Shown: positions 9,010-16,284 of the stretch, piece by piece
How the letters are laid out: each line of letters begins with the position of its first letter
How positions within the stretch are numbered: position 1 is the stretch's first letter
Origin: Lichenifustis flavocetrariae
GTDB lineage: Bacteria; Pseudomonadota; Alphaproteobacteria; Rhizobiales; Beijerinckiaceae
Reading direction: 5' to 3'
Assembly: GCF_026130545.1 (NCBI RefSeq)
Contig: NZ_JAMOIM010000022.1
Location: forward strand, 18,136 to 82,135
DNA: 64,000 bases
Made by a program: the position numbers and the translations under genes
The notes under the pieces: model-generated
Databases searched by the model: none
What the model saw: the letters and a program-made list of their open reading frames with translations, nothing else
Told to the model about the DNA's origin: nothing

Positions 9010-9941
9010 GGCGAAGCCGAGCGCGGCTGACCGTGCTGGGCGGCTTCCTCGGGGCCGGCAAGTCGACCTGGCTGCGGCATCACCTCAGCTCCGGCGTATT
9101 CGACGGTGCCTGCGTGGTGGTCAACGAAGCCGCCGCCACGCCCATCGACGATCTGCTCCTCAGCGGGGCAGGACGCCTTGAGGTGGTGGCGGGAGGCTGC
9201 GCGTGCTGCGCGCGCAAGACCGAGTTGCTCGCGCTGATGCGGCAGGTCTGCGGCGAACCGGGGAGCGCAGTCGAGCGAATCGTCATCGAGACAAGCGGGC
9301 TCGCCGATCCGCAAGCGATCGTCCAGGCGATCCAGGACGATCCGTCCCTGGCGGGCGCGATCGAGATCGGCGAGGTCGTGGTCCTGGTCGATGCGCGTCA
9401 CGGGCTCGACGTGCTGCGCCGCGAGGCTTTGGCCCGCCGCCAGGTCGCCAGCGCCGACTGCCTGATCCTCACCAAACTCGACGCGGTGGACGTGGCAACG
9501 ACACAGCGATTGACGGCCTGTCTCGATTGGCTCAACCCGATGGCGTCACGGTTCGGCGCCGTCTTGGGCGCCGAGACCGCGCTGCCGCCGGACGACGGCG
9601 CCCTGGCGGCACAGATGCCCGACTGTATGGCCGACCAGGAAGGTGCGCCGCTACGGGCGGCGGAGGTCACGCTCAATGGCACGGACTGGTCGATGTTCAG
9701 CCTGTGGCTGTCAGCGCTCCTGCATGCGCGAAGGCCGGACATCGCCCGCGTGAAGGGCGTGATCGGCACCCCGGCGGGCCGATTGCTGGTGCAGGCCGTG
9801 CAGGGCGCCGTACATGCGGCCGCCATCCTGCCGGGGCCGCCCGCGACCGGCGACGGCACCATCGTCGTGATCGGCAGAGGTTTTGCGGGCGACGAACTCC
9901 AGCGCTCGTTCGAGCGCTTCAAAACGGCTTGCGGCGCTTGA
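9006..9941 (+). CDS. CobW/COG0523-family GTPase, putative metallochaperone
   Basis: A 311-residue P-loop GTPase of the CobW/YeiR/ZNG1 group, proteins that deliver or insert metal ions (zinc, cobalt) into client enzymes. Visible: Walker A GGFLGAGKST (about residues 11-20), the metal-binding GCACC motif (family CxCC) at about 64-68, ETSGLADP for Walker B/switch, and LTKLD for guanine specificity. A C-terminal domain of about 90 residues follows. It starts at a GTG overlapping the stop of the small CLAC protein. The gene directly downstream encodes a MetE-like enzyme of a zinc-dependent family, and a zinc-type amidohydrolase lies further on, so these are candidate clients (inference). Confidence 0.85.
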   Translation: MRRSRARLTVLGGFLGAGKSTWLRHHLSSGVFDGACVVVNEAAATPIDDLLLSGAGRLEVVAGGCACCARKTELLALMRQVCGEPGSAVERIVIETSGLADPQAIVQAIQDDPSLAGAIEIGEVVVLVDARHGLDVLRREALARRQVASADCLILTKLDAVDVATTQRLTACLDWLNPMASRFGAVLGAETALPPDDGALAAQMPDCMADQEGAPLRAAEVTLNGTDWSMFSLWLSALLHARRPDIARVKGVIGTPAGRLLVQAVQGAVHAAAILPGPPATGDGTIVVIGRGFAGDELQRSFERFKTACGA

Positions 9942-10029
9942 TCTTCGGCCTTTACAGCGCCGCAGGCCTTTCGTACGCGATCAGCAAGACACCGCTGAAA
10001 GCAGCGATCGACCCCCGGGAGGACGACTG

Positions 10030-11220
10030 ATGAAAACCAGCACTGACGGCATTCTGACCACTCACACGGGCAGCCTCCCCCGCTCGAAAGCGCTGTCGTC
10101 GCTGCTGGTCAAGCGGGAACAGCGCAAGCCATTCGACGCGGAAGCGCTACGGACCGAAATCGAGCACAATCTCGACGAGAACGTGAAGCGGCAGGCCGAG
10201 AACGGCATCACGGTCGGCAACGATGGCGAGACGCCGCGCGTCGGATTCTCGACCTACACGACCGAGCGGATGTCCGGTTTTGGTGGCGAGTCGGTTCGCA
10301 AACCGACGCTGGACGCGGTCAAGTTTCCCGGCTTCGCGGATTTCATGAAGCGCCAGATCGGCGTGGCAGACGATCTCGCGAAGGTGTGGAACGCGCCGCA
10401 AGCCGTCGGCAAACTGCACTACGACCCGACCCTGACCGAGGCCAAGGAAGAGTCGGTCGCGTTCCAGGACTCCCTAAAGCGCACGGGCACGAAGTTCGTC
10501 GAGACCTTCATGTCGGCGGCCTCCCCAGGCATCGTGTCGACCACCATGCTGCTGTCGCCCGACAATCCCGAATACAAGACTGACGCAGACTATGTGATGG
10601 CGATCGCCCGCGAGCTGAAGCAGGAATACGAATACATCGTCAGCCAGGGCTACGTGCTGCAGCTCGATGCGCCCGATCTTGCGATGGAGCGGGTGATCAT
10701 GTTCGGCGATCAGCCCCTCAACGTCTTCCTCGACCGTGTCGCGTTGCATATCGAAGCGATCAACGTCGCGGTCGCGAATATTCCGCGCGATCGGGTTCGC
10801 CTGCACGTCTGCTGGGGCAACTGGAACGGGCCGCATCAGGACGACGTCGATATGGCCGACCTGCTGCCGCTGCTCTACAAGGCGAAGGTGGGCGCGTTGT
10901 CGATCCCGGTCGGCAATCCCCGCCACGAGCACGAGATCGAGACGTTCCGGACCCTCCCGCTACCCAAGGAGATGATCCTGATTCCCGGCGTTATCGATGT
11001 GACAACCAACTATCTCGAGCATCCCGAGGTGGTGGCGAACCGCCTGTGTGCGGCGGTCGCGGCGGTGGGCGACAAGGAGCGGGTGATCGGCGGCACCGAT
11101 TGCGGCTTCGGCACGTTCGCGAGCTACGAATTCATCGCCGAGGATATCGTCTGGGCGAAGCTGAAGACGCTGTCGGACGGCGCCGCCATCGCGACCAAAC
11201 GCCTGTGGGGCCGTGCCTGA
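10030..11220 (+). CDS. MetE C-terminal-like (cobalamin-independent methionine synthase family) zinc transferase
   Basis: A 396-residue protein made only of the catalytic TIM-barrel of the MetE/UROD-like superfamily; true MetE is about 750 residues. Relatives include short MetE-type methyltransferases and epoxyalkane:coenzyme M transferase, which activate a thiol on zinc. The HxC motif is present (LHVCWGNW) and so is the distal Cys (GGTDCGFGTF). The glutamate expected between them, in an S-x-E segment, is replaced (SIPVGNPRHEHE), so zinc ligation may differ. It begins MKTSTDGILTTHTGSLPR with GGGAGGA upstream. It is co-oriented with the CobW-like GTPase and the amidohydrolase but convergent with the SDR at 11281. 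The real substrate is unknown; methionine synthesis is not implied. Confidence 0.78.
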   Translation: MKTSTDGILTTHTGSLPRSKALSSLLVKREQRKPFDAEALRTEIEHNLDENVKRQAENGITVGNDGETPRVGFSTYTTERMSGFGGESVRKPTLDAVKFPGFADFMKRQIGVADDLAKVWNAPQAVGKLHYDPTLTEAKEESVAFQDSLKRTGTKFVETFMSAASPGIVSTTMLLSPDNPEYKTDADYVMAIARELKQEYEYIVSQGYVLQLDAPDLAMERVIMFGDQPLNVFLDRVALHIEAINVAVANIPRDRVRLHVCWGNWNGPHQDDVDMADLLPLLYKAKVGALSIPVGNPRHEHEIETFRTLPLPKEMILIPGVIDVTTNYLEHPEVVANRLCAAVAAVGDKERVIGGTDCGFGTFASYEFIAEDIVWAKLKTLSDGAAIATKRLWGRA

Positions 11221-11280
11221 TATCAAACCGAGCAGCGCCTTCTCCCGGGCGGGAGGAGGCACTGACTGCCGGGCCGATGA

Positions 11281-12051
11281 CTAGACGCCGAGTGAAAACC
11301 CCTCGTCCATCACCATGATGGCGCCGTGGACGGGCTTGCTGTCCTCGCACGCGAGGTAGAGCGCCATGCGGGCGATCTCCTCGGGTTGCGAATAGGTCCG
11401 GCCGCTCGGCGTGCGGGCGGTCATCATGTCGAGAAAGCCGCGGTACTGCTCTTCGGTGCGCAGGTTTTCGTTCATGGGTGTGGCGGTGTTGCCCGGCGCG
11501 ATGGCGTTGACGTGGACACCATCTCGGCCGAATTCGATCGCGAGCGAGCGCGTCAGCATGTTCACCGCGGCCTTGCTGGCGCAGTAGGCGGCGTAATTGG
11601 CCAGCGCCATGGTCCCCAGCACCGACGAGATGTCGACGATCCAGCCGGTTTTCCGGGCACGCATTTCCGGCGCGATGGCCTCGATCGTGTTCCAGGTGCC
11701 TTTCACGTTGATGTCCATGACGCGCTCGAAGGCGTCCGGCTCGGTGCTTCCCGAGGGCGTGGGCGGGAAGACGCCGGCCGAGTTGACGAGGATGTCGATC
11801 GGTCCGTGTGCCGCCACGGCGGCCGCGACCGCGACCTTCACGGCATCGGCCTTGCGGACGTCGGCCGCGTAGGCCGAGGCCGATCCCCCCGCGTCGCGAA
11901 TGGCTTGCGCCACGCGCTCCGCCTTGCCGAGATCGGTACTCGCCAGCACCGCGACGCTGGCGCCTTCCCGTGCGAAAAGCAGGGCTGTCTGTTCGCCGAT
12001 GCCTTGCGAGCCTCCGGCGATGAATGCAACGCGACCTTCAAGCTTTCTCAT
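11281..12051 (-). CDS. Short-chain dehydrogenase/reductase
   Basis: A 256-residue classical SDR oxidoreductase. The cofactor motif GGSQGIG is at about residues 14-20, NSAG at about 90, the catalytic Ser in DISSVLG and the Tyr/Lys in YAAYCASKAAV. A C-terminal HVNAIAPGNTATPM is typical. The start at 12051 (MRKLEGRVAF) fits family N-termini; the in-frame upstream codons to 12111 are probably untranslated. It is divergent from the amidohydrolase at 12305 and shares with it a control region holding two palindromes (12174-12212). Likely one oxidation step of the surrounding pathway. Confidence 0.85.
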   Translation of the reverse strand: MRKLEGRVAFIAGGSQGIGEQTALLFAREGASVAVLASTDLGKAERVAQAIRDAGGSASAYAADVRKADAVKVAVAAAVAAHGPIDILVNSAGVFPPTPSGSTEPDAFERVMDINVKGTWNTIEAIAPEMRARKTGWIVDISSVLGTMALANYAAYCASKAAVNMLTRSLAIEFGRDGVHVNAIAPGNTATPMNENLRTEEQYRGFLDMMTARTPSGRTYSQPEEIARMALYLACEDSKPVHGAIMVMDEGFSLGV

Positions 12052-12173
12052 GGCGTTTCTCCCGTTTTTTGTCTTGAACCAGTCCACCGAACTGCGCCGC
12101 AACTCCATCACGAGCCATCACCCCAGCGCATGGAGGTCATTACGCCTCCTGATTTGACCGGGTTGGATCATGT

Positions 12174-12212
12174 GTTAGCGTTCCAAGGCTAACGTTTATG
12201 CCACAATAAACG
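12174..12212. promoter_or_regulatory. Two abutting palindromes in the SDR/amidohydrolase divergent promoter region
   Basis: GTTAGC-N8-GCTAAC (12174-12193) is immediately followed, sharing one base, by CGTTTAT-N6-ATAAACG (12193-12212). Both are perfect in their arms, 20 bp long, and lie in an unusually A/T-rich stretch between the divergent genes at 12051 and 12305. They look like dimer binding sites. The cluster's LysR (23301) is the nearest candidate regulator, though the sites lack a clear T-N11-A core and another protein is possible. Confidence 0.6.
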
Positions 12213-12304
12213 CAACAAAAAACAAGAGTAGCAACCAACGATAGGGATCCAATACTTCCTATCTTGAGGATTGCTTGCAAAAGTTGTCAAAAGGGGAACG
12301 CGAA

Positions 12305-13705
12305 ATGGATCGGACCATCATCCGAAATGCTATCGTGCTGTCGATGGATTCGACGATAGGTGAACATCTCGATTGCGACGTGTTGATCGAGGGCACCAAG
12401 ATCGTCGCGGTCCAGCCCAATCTCGGCCCGGTCGATGCGCTCGAGATCGACGGTCGCGACTCGATCGTTATGCCAGGCTTCGTCGATACGCATCGCCATA
12501 CCTGGCAATGTCTGCTTCGCAATACTGCGACGGATTGGAGTCTCGCACAGTATTTCGGTGGTGTTCGCGGCGTGATGGGCGAGCTCTACACACCCGATGA
12601 TATGTATGTGGCAAATTACATCGGCTCTCTCGAAGCCCTCGATGCCGGCATCACCACGATGGTGGACTGGTCTCACAACAACAATTCGCCCGACCACGCC
12701 GATATGGCCATCAAAGGCTTGCGCGACGCTGGGTTGCGCGCCGTGTTCGGTTACGGCAATGCCAATCGCGAATGGTTTCCCATCAGCAACCTGCCGACCG
12801 ACTTCGCCGATGTGGCCCGGGTGCGCAAACAGCACTTCTCGTCCGACGATGGGCTGGTCACCATGGCGTTCGCGGCGCGCGGTCCGCAATTCGCCACGAT
12901 GGAGCAGACCGAGATCGACTTCCGTCGGGCCCGCGCGCTTGACCTGCCGATTACGCTCCACGCCGGGGATGGCCTTTGGGGACTCGATCACCCGATCGAC
13001 CAGCTCAACGCCAAGGGCCTCTTGGGGCCACGCACCACCTACGTGCATTGCTGCACGCTTAGCGACCACGAGTTCAAGCTGATGGCCGAGTCGGGCGGCA
13101 GCGCCTCGTTGTCGGCCGAGGTGGAACTCAACATGGGGCACGGCAACCCCGCGACGCTAGGCTGCCTGAAGTACGGTCTGCGCCCGAGCATCTCGATCGA
13201 CGTCTGCACCTCAGTCGGCGGTGATATGTTCACCCAGATTCGCGTGCTGATGGCGGCGAGCCGCGGTGTGGTCAACGCCGAGGCGCTGCGGGACCGCAAA
13301 CTGCTCGACCCCGTCCCGCTGACGGCGCGCGACATGCTGGATTTCGCGACCCTGCAAGGCGCCAAGACCGCCAATCTCGATCACAGGACCGGTTCGCTGA
13401 CGCCCGGCAAGGACGCCGATCTCATCATCCTCGACACCAATGCGCTGAACATGTTCCCGGTCAACAACCCGGTCGGGGCCGTGGTGTCGGATGCCCATAT
13501 CGGCAACATCGACTCGGTGTTCGTGCGCGGCCGTGCCGTCAAGCGGCATGGCAAGCTCGTGGACGTCGACATCAAGGCCCTGCGCCGTCGCATGGAATCG
13601 ACGGTCGAAGGCCTGTTCGAACGGGCCGGGGTCGCGCGGGACGGTAATTGGCTGCCGAAACCCTACGTGGGCGGCACGGACGCCGACGTGTCGGACATAG
13701 ATTAG
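12305..13705 (+). CDS. TRZ/ATZ-type amidohydrolase (cytosine-deaminase-like)
   Basis: A 466-residue metal-dependent amidohydrolase of the group that includes guanine/cytosine deaminases and triazine hydrolases. Metal-binding residues are visible: HxH in PGFVDTHRHTWQ (about residue 60), a His in LPITLHAGD, a His in TTYVHCC and the Asp in SISIDVCTS. The start at 12305 has AGGGGA upstream. It is the first gene of a rightward run including the zinc-ribbon protein and the ABC importer. Deamination or dechlorination of a nitrogen heterocycle, or opening of a cyclic amide, would fit; the substrate is not identifiable from sequence. Confidence 0.85.
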   Translation: MDRTIIRNAIVLSMDSTIGEHLDCDVLIEGTKIVAVQPNLGPVDALEIDGRDSIVMPGFVDTHRHTWQCLLRNTATDWSLAQYFGGVRGVMGELYTPDDMYVANYIGSLEALDAGITTMVDWSHNNNSPDHADMAIKGLRDAGLRAVFGYGNANREWFPISNLPTDFADVARVRKQHFSSDDGLVTMAFAARGPQFATMEQTEIDFRRARALDLPITLHAGDGLWGLDHPIDQLNAKGLLGPRTTYVHCCTLSDHEFKLMAESGGSASLSAEVELNMGHGNPATLGCLKYGLRPSISIDVCTSVGGDMFTQIRVLMAASRGVVNAEALRDRKLLDPVPLTARDMLDFATLQGAKTANLDHRTGSLTPGKDADLIILDTNALNMFPVNNPVGAVVSDAHIGNIDSVFVRGRAVKRHGKLVDVDIKALRRRMESTVEGLFERAGVARDGNWLPKPYVGGTDADVSDID

Positions 13706-13724
13706 GGCCGGGGAGCGCTCGACG

Positions 13725-14036
13725 ATGCCGCGCTACACCTACGAGTGCGCCGCTTGCGGCAGCTTTGACGAGAGCCGCCCCATGGCGGCTTACTCGGAGC
13801 CCTTCGCCTGTCCGCACTGCGGCGATCTCGCGCCGCGCGCGATGGCTGCGGCCCGGATCGGGGGAGGGGCCGCGCGGGCGCCCGCCGGGGCCGCCGCACC
13901 GTCGCGACGTCACAGCGCCGGGTGCGGCTGCTGTTCGCCGCGGCTGAGCGGCGCGATGCGGGCCGAGGCCGTTGCGGCAGGGGCGCCGCGGCGCGGTCCC
14001 GCGCCGACGGCCGGCTCCTTCCTCACGCGAGAATGA
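13725..14036 (+). CDS. FmdB-like zinc-ribbon protein with a GCGCCSP tail motif
   Basis: A 103-residue protein. Its N-terminus, MPRYTYECAACGSFDESRPM, then CPHCGD, is an FmdB/CxxC zinc ribbon (CxxC...CxxC). The second half is Ala/Pro/Arg-rich and contains AGCGCCSPRLSG at about residues 65-76. FmdB-type ribbons occur in amidase and formamidase operons as small regulators or assembly factors. GGGGAG precedes the start and the stop overlaps the following permease start (ATGA). The GCGCCSP motif recurs at the C-terminus of the unrelated protein at 57241, also next to an ABC importer. Confidence 0.7.
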   Translation: MPRYTYECAACGSFDESRPMAAYSEPFACPHCGDLAPRAMAAARIGGGAARAPAGAAAPSRRHSAGCGCCSPRLSGAMRAEAVAAGAPRRGPAPTAGSFLTRE

Positions 14037-15073
14037 TGATGTCGGGCAACGGTCAGGCCGCGGCGTTGCGCGGGGTCGGCGGATGGCGCCGGGCGGTTCC
14101 GCCGCAATTCCTGATGATCGTGCCGGCCACCCTCCTGCTCTACGCGATCAGTCTCGTCGTGGCCCCCGGCAGCGTCGCGCCCAGTTCGCTCCTGACCGTG
14201 CTGTGCTTCGCGTCGATCCTGGCGCTCGCCGCGCTCGGGCAGACGCTGGTGATCCAGCAAGGCGGACTCGATTTGAGCGTGCCGGGCGTGATCTCGCTTG
14301 CGGCCGTGCTTGTCACCAAATTTCCTGCCGGTGACAATGCCGTTCTGGCACTTTGGATCGCGGCCGCCCTGGCGAGCGGCCTTCTGTCCGGTCTGCTCTG
14401 CGGCGTCGCGATCACCCGGTTCCGGGTCACGCCACTCGTCGCGACGCTCGCGGTCAACGCGCTGCTTTACGGCACGGTCCTCTACCTCACCAAGGGCACC
14501 TCGACCGAGGCCGTCCCATCGGGGCTCGGCACCTTCGCGGTCGGGCGCACGATCGGCGTCCCCAACCTCGCCTGGTTCGCGCTCGTCGTGGTGACGCTCG
14601 CCGAGGTCGTGGTGCGCGCGACCGTGATGGGCCGCCGGTTCGTCGCCGTCGGGGTGTCGGCCCGCGCCGCCCGCGCCGCCGCCCTTCCGGTCACAAGCAC
14701 CAAGATCATAACGTATGGGGTTGCCGGGGTCGCCTACGCGCTGGCCGGTGTCCTGCTGGCAGGCTACCTCGGGGTACCGAGTCTATTGGTTGGCCAGACT
14801 TACCTGCTGCCGACCATCACGGTGGTGGTGCTGGGTGGAACGTCGCTGACGGGCGGCGCGGGCAGCGTCGCCGCTACCGCGATCGGCGCGATCTTCCTGG
14901 TGCAGCTCCAACAGGTCATCATCGGCATGGGCGCCCCCACCTCGGCGCAGTTCATTATCCAGGCCGCCATCATCCTGCTTGGCATGGCATTGCGGGCTGT
15001 GCCATGGCGGATCGGCGCGGGAGGGCTGCGGGCGCGCGTCGCCGGCCAACGCGCGCTTCGTCCAGGGGGCTAG
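14033..15073 (+). CDS. Sugar-type ABC importer permease (RbsC-like)
   Basis: A 346-residue inner-membrane permease of the ribose/xylose type (BPD_transp_2). Around ten hydrophobic segments are visible, with the family's QGGLDLSVPGVISLAAV after TM3 and the LGGTSLTGGAGS loop near the C-terminus. Three consecutive ATG codons (14033, 14036, 14039) are possible starts; the first overlaps the stop of the zinc-ribbon gene as ATGA. It should pair with the permease half of the fused protein at 16285 to form a heterodimeric channel, fed by the binding protein at 15153. Confidence 0.88.
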   Translation: MMMSGNGQAAALRGVGGWRRAVPPQFLMIVPATLLLYAISLVVAPGSVAPSSLLTVLCFASILALAALGQTLVIQQGGLDLSVPGVISLAAVLVTKFPAGDNAVLALWIAAALASGLLSGLLCGVAITRFRVTPLVATLAVNALLYGTVLYLTKGTSTEAVPSGLGTFAVGRTIGVPNLAWFALVVVTLAEVVVRATVMGRRFVAVGVSARAARAAALPVTSTKIITYGVAGVAYALAGVLLAGYLGVPSLLVGQTYLLPTITVVVLGGTSLTGGAGSVAATAIGAIFLVQLQQVIIGMGAPTSAQFIIQAAIILLGMALRAVPWRIGAGGLRARVAGQRALRPGG

Positions 15074-15152
15074 CGCAAGCACCGGAGCGGCCGCCGCATC
15101 GAACCACCACACTATAACGGCCGCAAAGGCCGAACCAGGGAAGGAAACACAC

Positions 15153-16265
15153 ATGATCTCCTCCAAGTCGAAACGCCTCATGATGGGCGCGGCCGCCGGT
15201 ATGGTGCTGGCAGCCAACCTCACGCCGGGGCTCGCCGCCGAGGATGCCCAGGCGATCATCGCCAACGCCGGCAAGACGACCGACACCTCGTTCTGCGGCA
15301 CCAAGCCGATTACGCTCGGCGTGCATGATGGGTTCGGCATCAACGGGTGGTCTCGCGCCTCAATGGCGGCGGTCCGCTCGGAAGCCGCCAAATGCCCCAA
15401 CGTCAAACAGGTGGCGCGCATCGGCCAAGGCGACCTGCAAAAGTCGATCGCGGACGTCAACGGCATGGTGTCGGAGGGCATCGACGCGCTCGCGATCATT
15501 CCTGATTGGGGCAAGTCGCAACTGCCCTCGCTCCGCTCCGCCACCGAGGCTGGGGTCAAGACCGTGCCGTGGGGCGCCGATCCCGGCGGTCAGAAAGGCA
15601 GCGACTATGTCGATTATCTCGATTGGAACGAGCACGCGGCGGGCGTCGCCTGGGCCGAGTGGGTCGCCAAGGCCATCAAGGGCGACGGCAATGTGGTGTT
15701 CCTCGGTGGCCCGGCCGGCAACCCGGTGAGCGCGCACGCGCTGGCCGGCATCGTCGAGGCGTTCAAGAAATACCCCAAGATCACGCTGCTGACGGGTGAC
15801 AAGGACTGGCCGGTGACCAATTGGGACGCGTCGCTGATCCAGCAGAACATCACCGCGCTGCTGGGCAAATACCCGAAGATCGACGCCGTGATCAACGACA
15901 GCGATGGCTTCGCGGCGCTGGGCGTGGTGCGCGCCTACCAAAGCGCCAACAAGCCGCTCGTGCCCCTCGCTTCGTTGGAAGCGAACGGGTTGGCTTGCGA
16001 ATATCTGAAGCTCAAAGGTGTCAACGCGGGCTTCCAGATCGGTACCATCTCGGGCCGCAACTGGATCGGGCGCGTCGCGGCCCGCAAGGCCATCGCGGCA
16101 GCCGAAGGGCTCTCTAACGACGAGCCCAACCGCTTTGACCTTGGCATCTACGAGGATTCGCTCGGTGGCCGCGCGCCGGTCTGCGATCCCGCGCAAGGGC
16201 CCGATGCCTTCACGTCGTCGGGCCTGAGCGCGAGCGACCTTGCCCAGTATGGCAAGGCCGAGTGA
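15153..16265 (+). CDS. ABC importer periplasmic substrate-binding protein
   Basis: A 370-residue periplasmic binding protein of the ribose-type (Peripla_BP_4) fold. A cleavable Sec signal (MISSKSKRLMMGAAAGMVLA, ending near GLAAEDA) is present. The mature part starts with KPITLGVHDGFGINGW, and the later INDSDGFAALGVVRAY is the usual hinge region. Two cysteines (SFCGTK near the N-terminus and ACEYLK) could form a disulfide. It has a purine-rich AGGGAAGGAAA ribosome site and lies between the permease and the fused ATPase-permease, completing one importer. The ligand is unknown. Confidence 0.88.
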   Translation: MISSKSKRLMMGAAAGMVLAANLTPGLAAEDAQAIIANAGKTTDTSFCGTKPITLGVHDGFGINGWSRASMAAVRSEAAKCPNVKQVARIGQGDLQKSIADVNGMVSEGIDALAIIPDWGKSQLPSLRSATEAGVKTVPWGADPGGQKGSDYVDYLDWNEHAAGVAWAEWVAKAIKGDGNVVFLGGPAGNPVSAHALAGIVEAFKKYPKITLLTGDKDWPVTNWDASLIQQNITALLGKYPKIDAVINDSDGFAALGVVRAYQSANKPLVPLASLEANGLACEYLKLKGVNAGFQIGTISGRNWIGRVAARKAIAAAEGLSNDEPNRFDLGIYEDSLGGRAPVCDPAQGPDAFTSSGLSASDLAQYGKAE

Positions 16266-16284
16266 GCCACGGGAGCTGGTCCGC

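Noticed and set aside
10030..11220. Calling this gene methionine synthase metE
   Set aside because: It lacks the N-terminal half of MetE and sits in a catabolic cluster with an altered zinc motif; only superfamily membership is supported.
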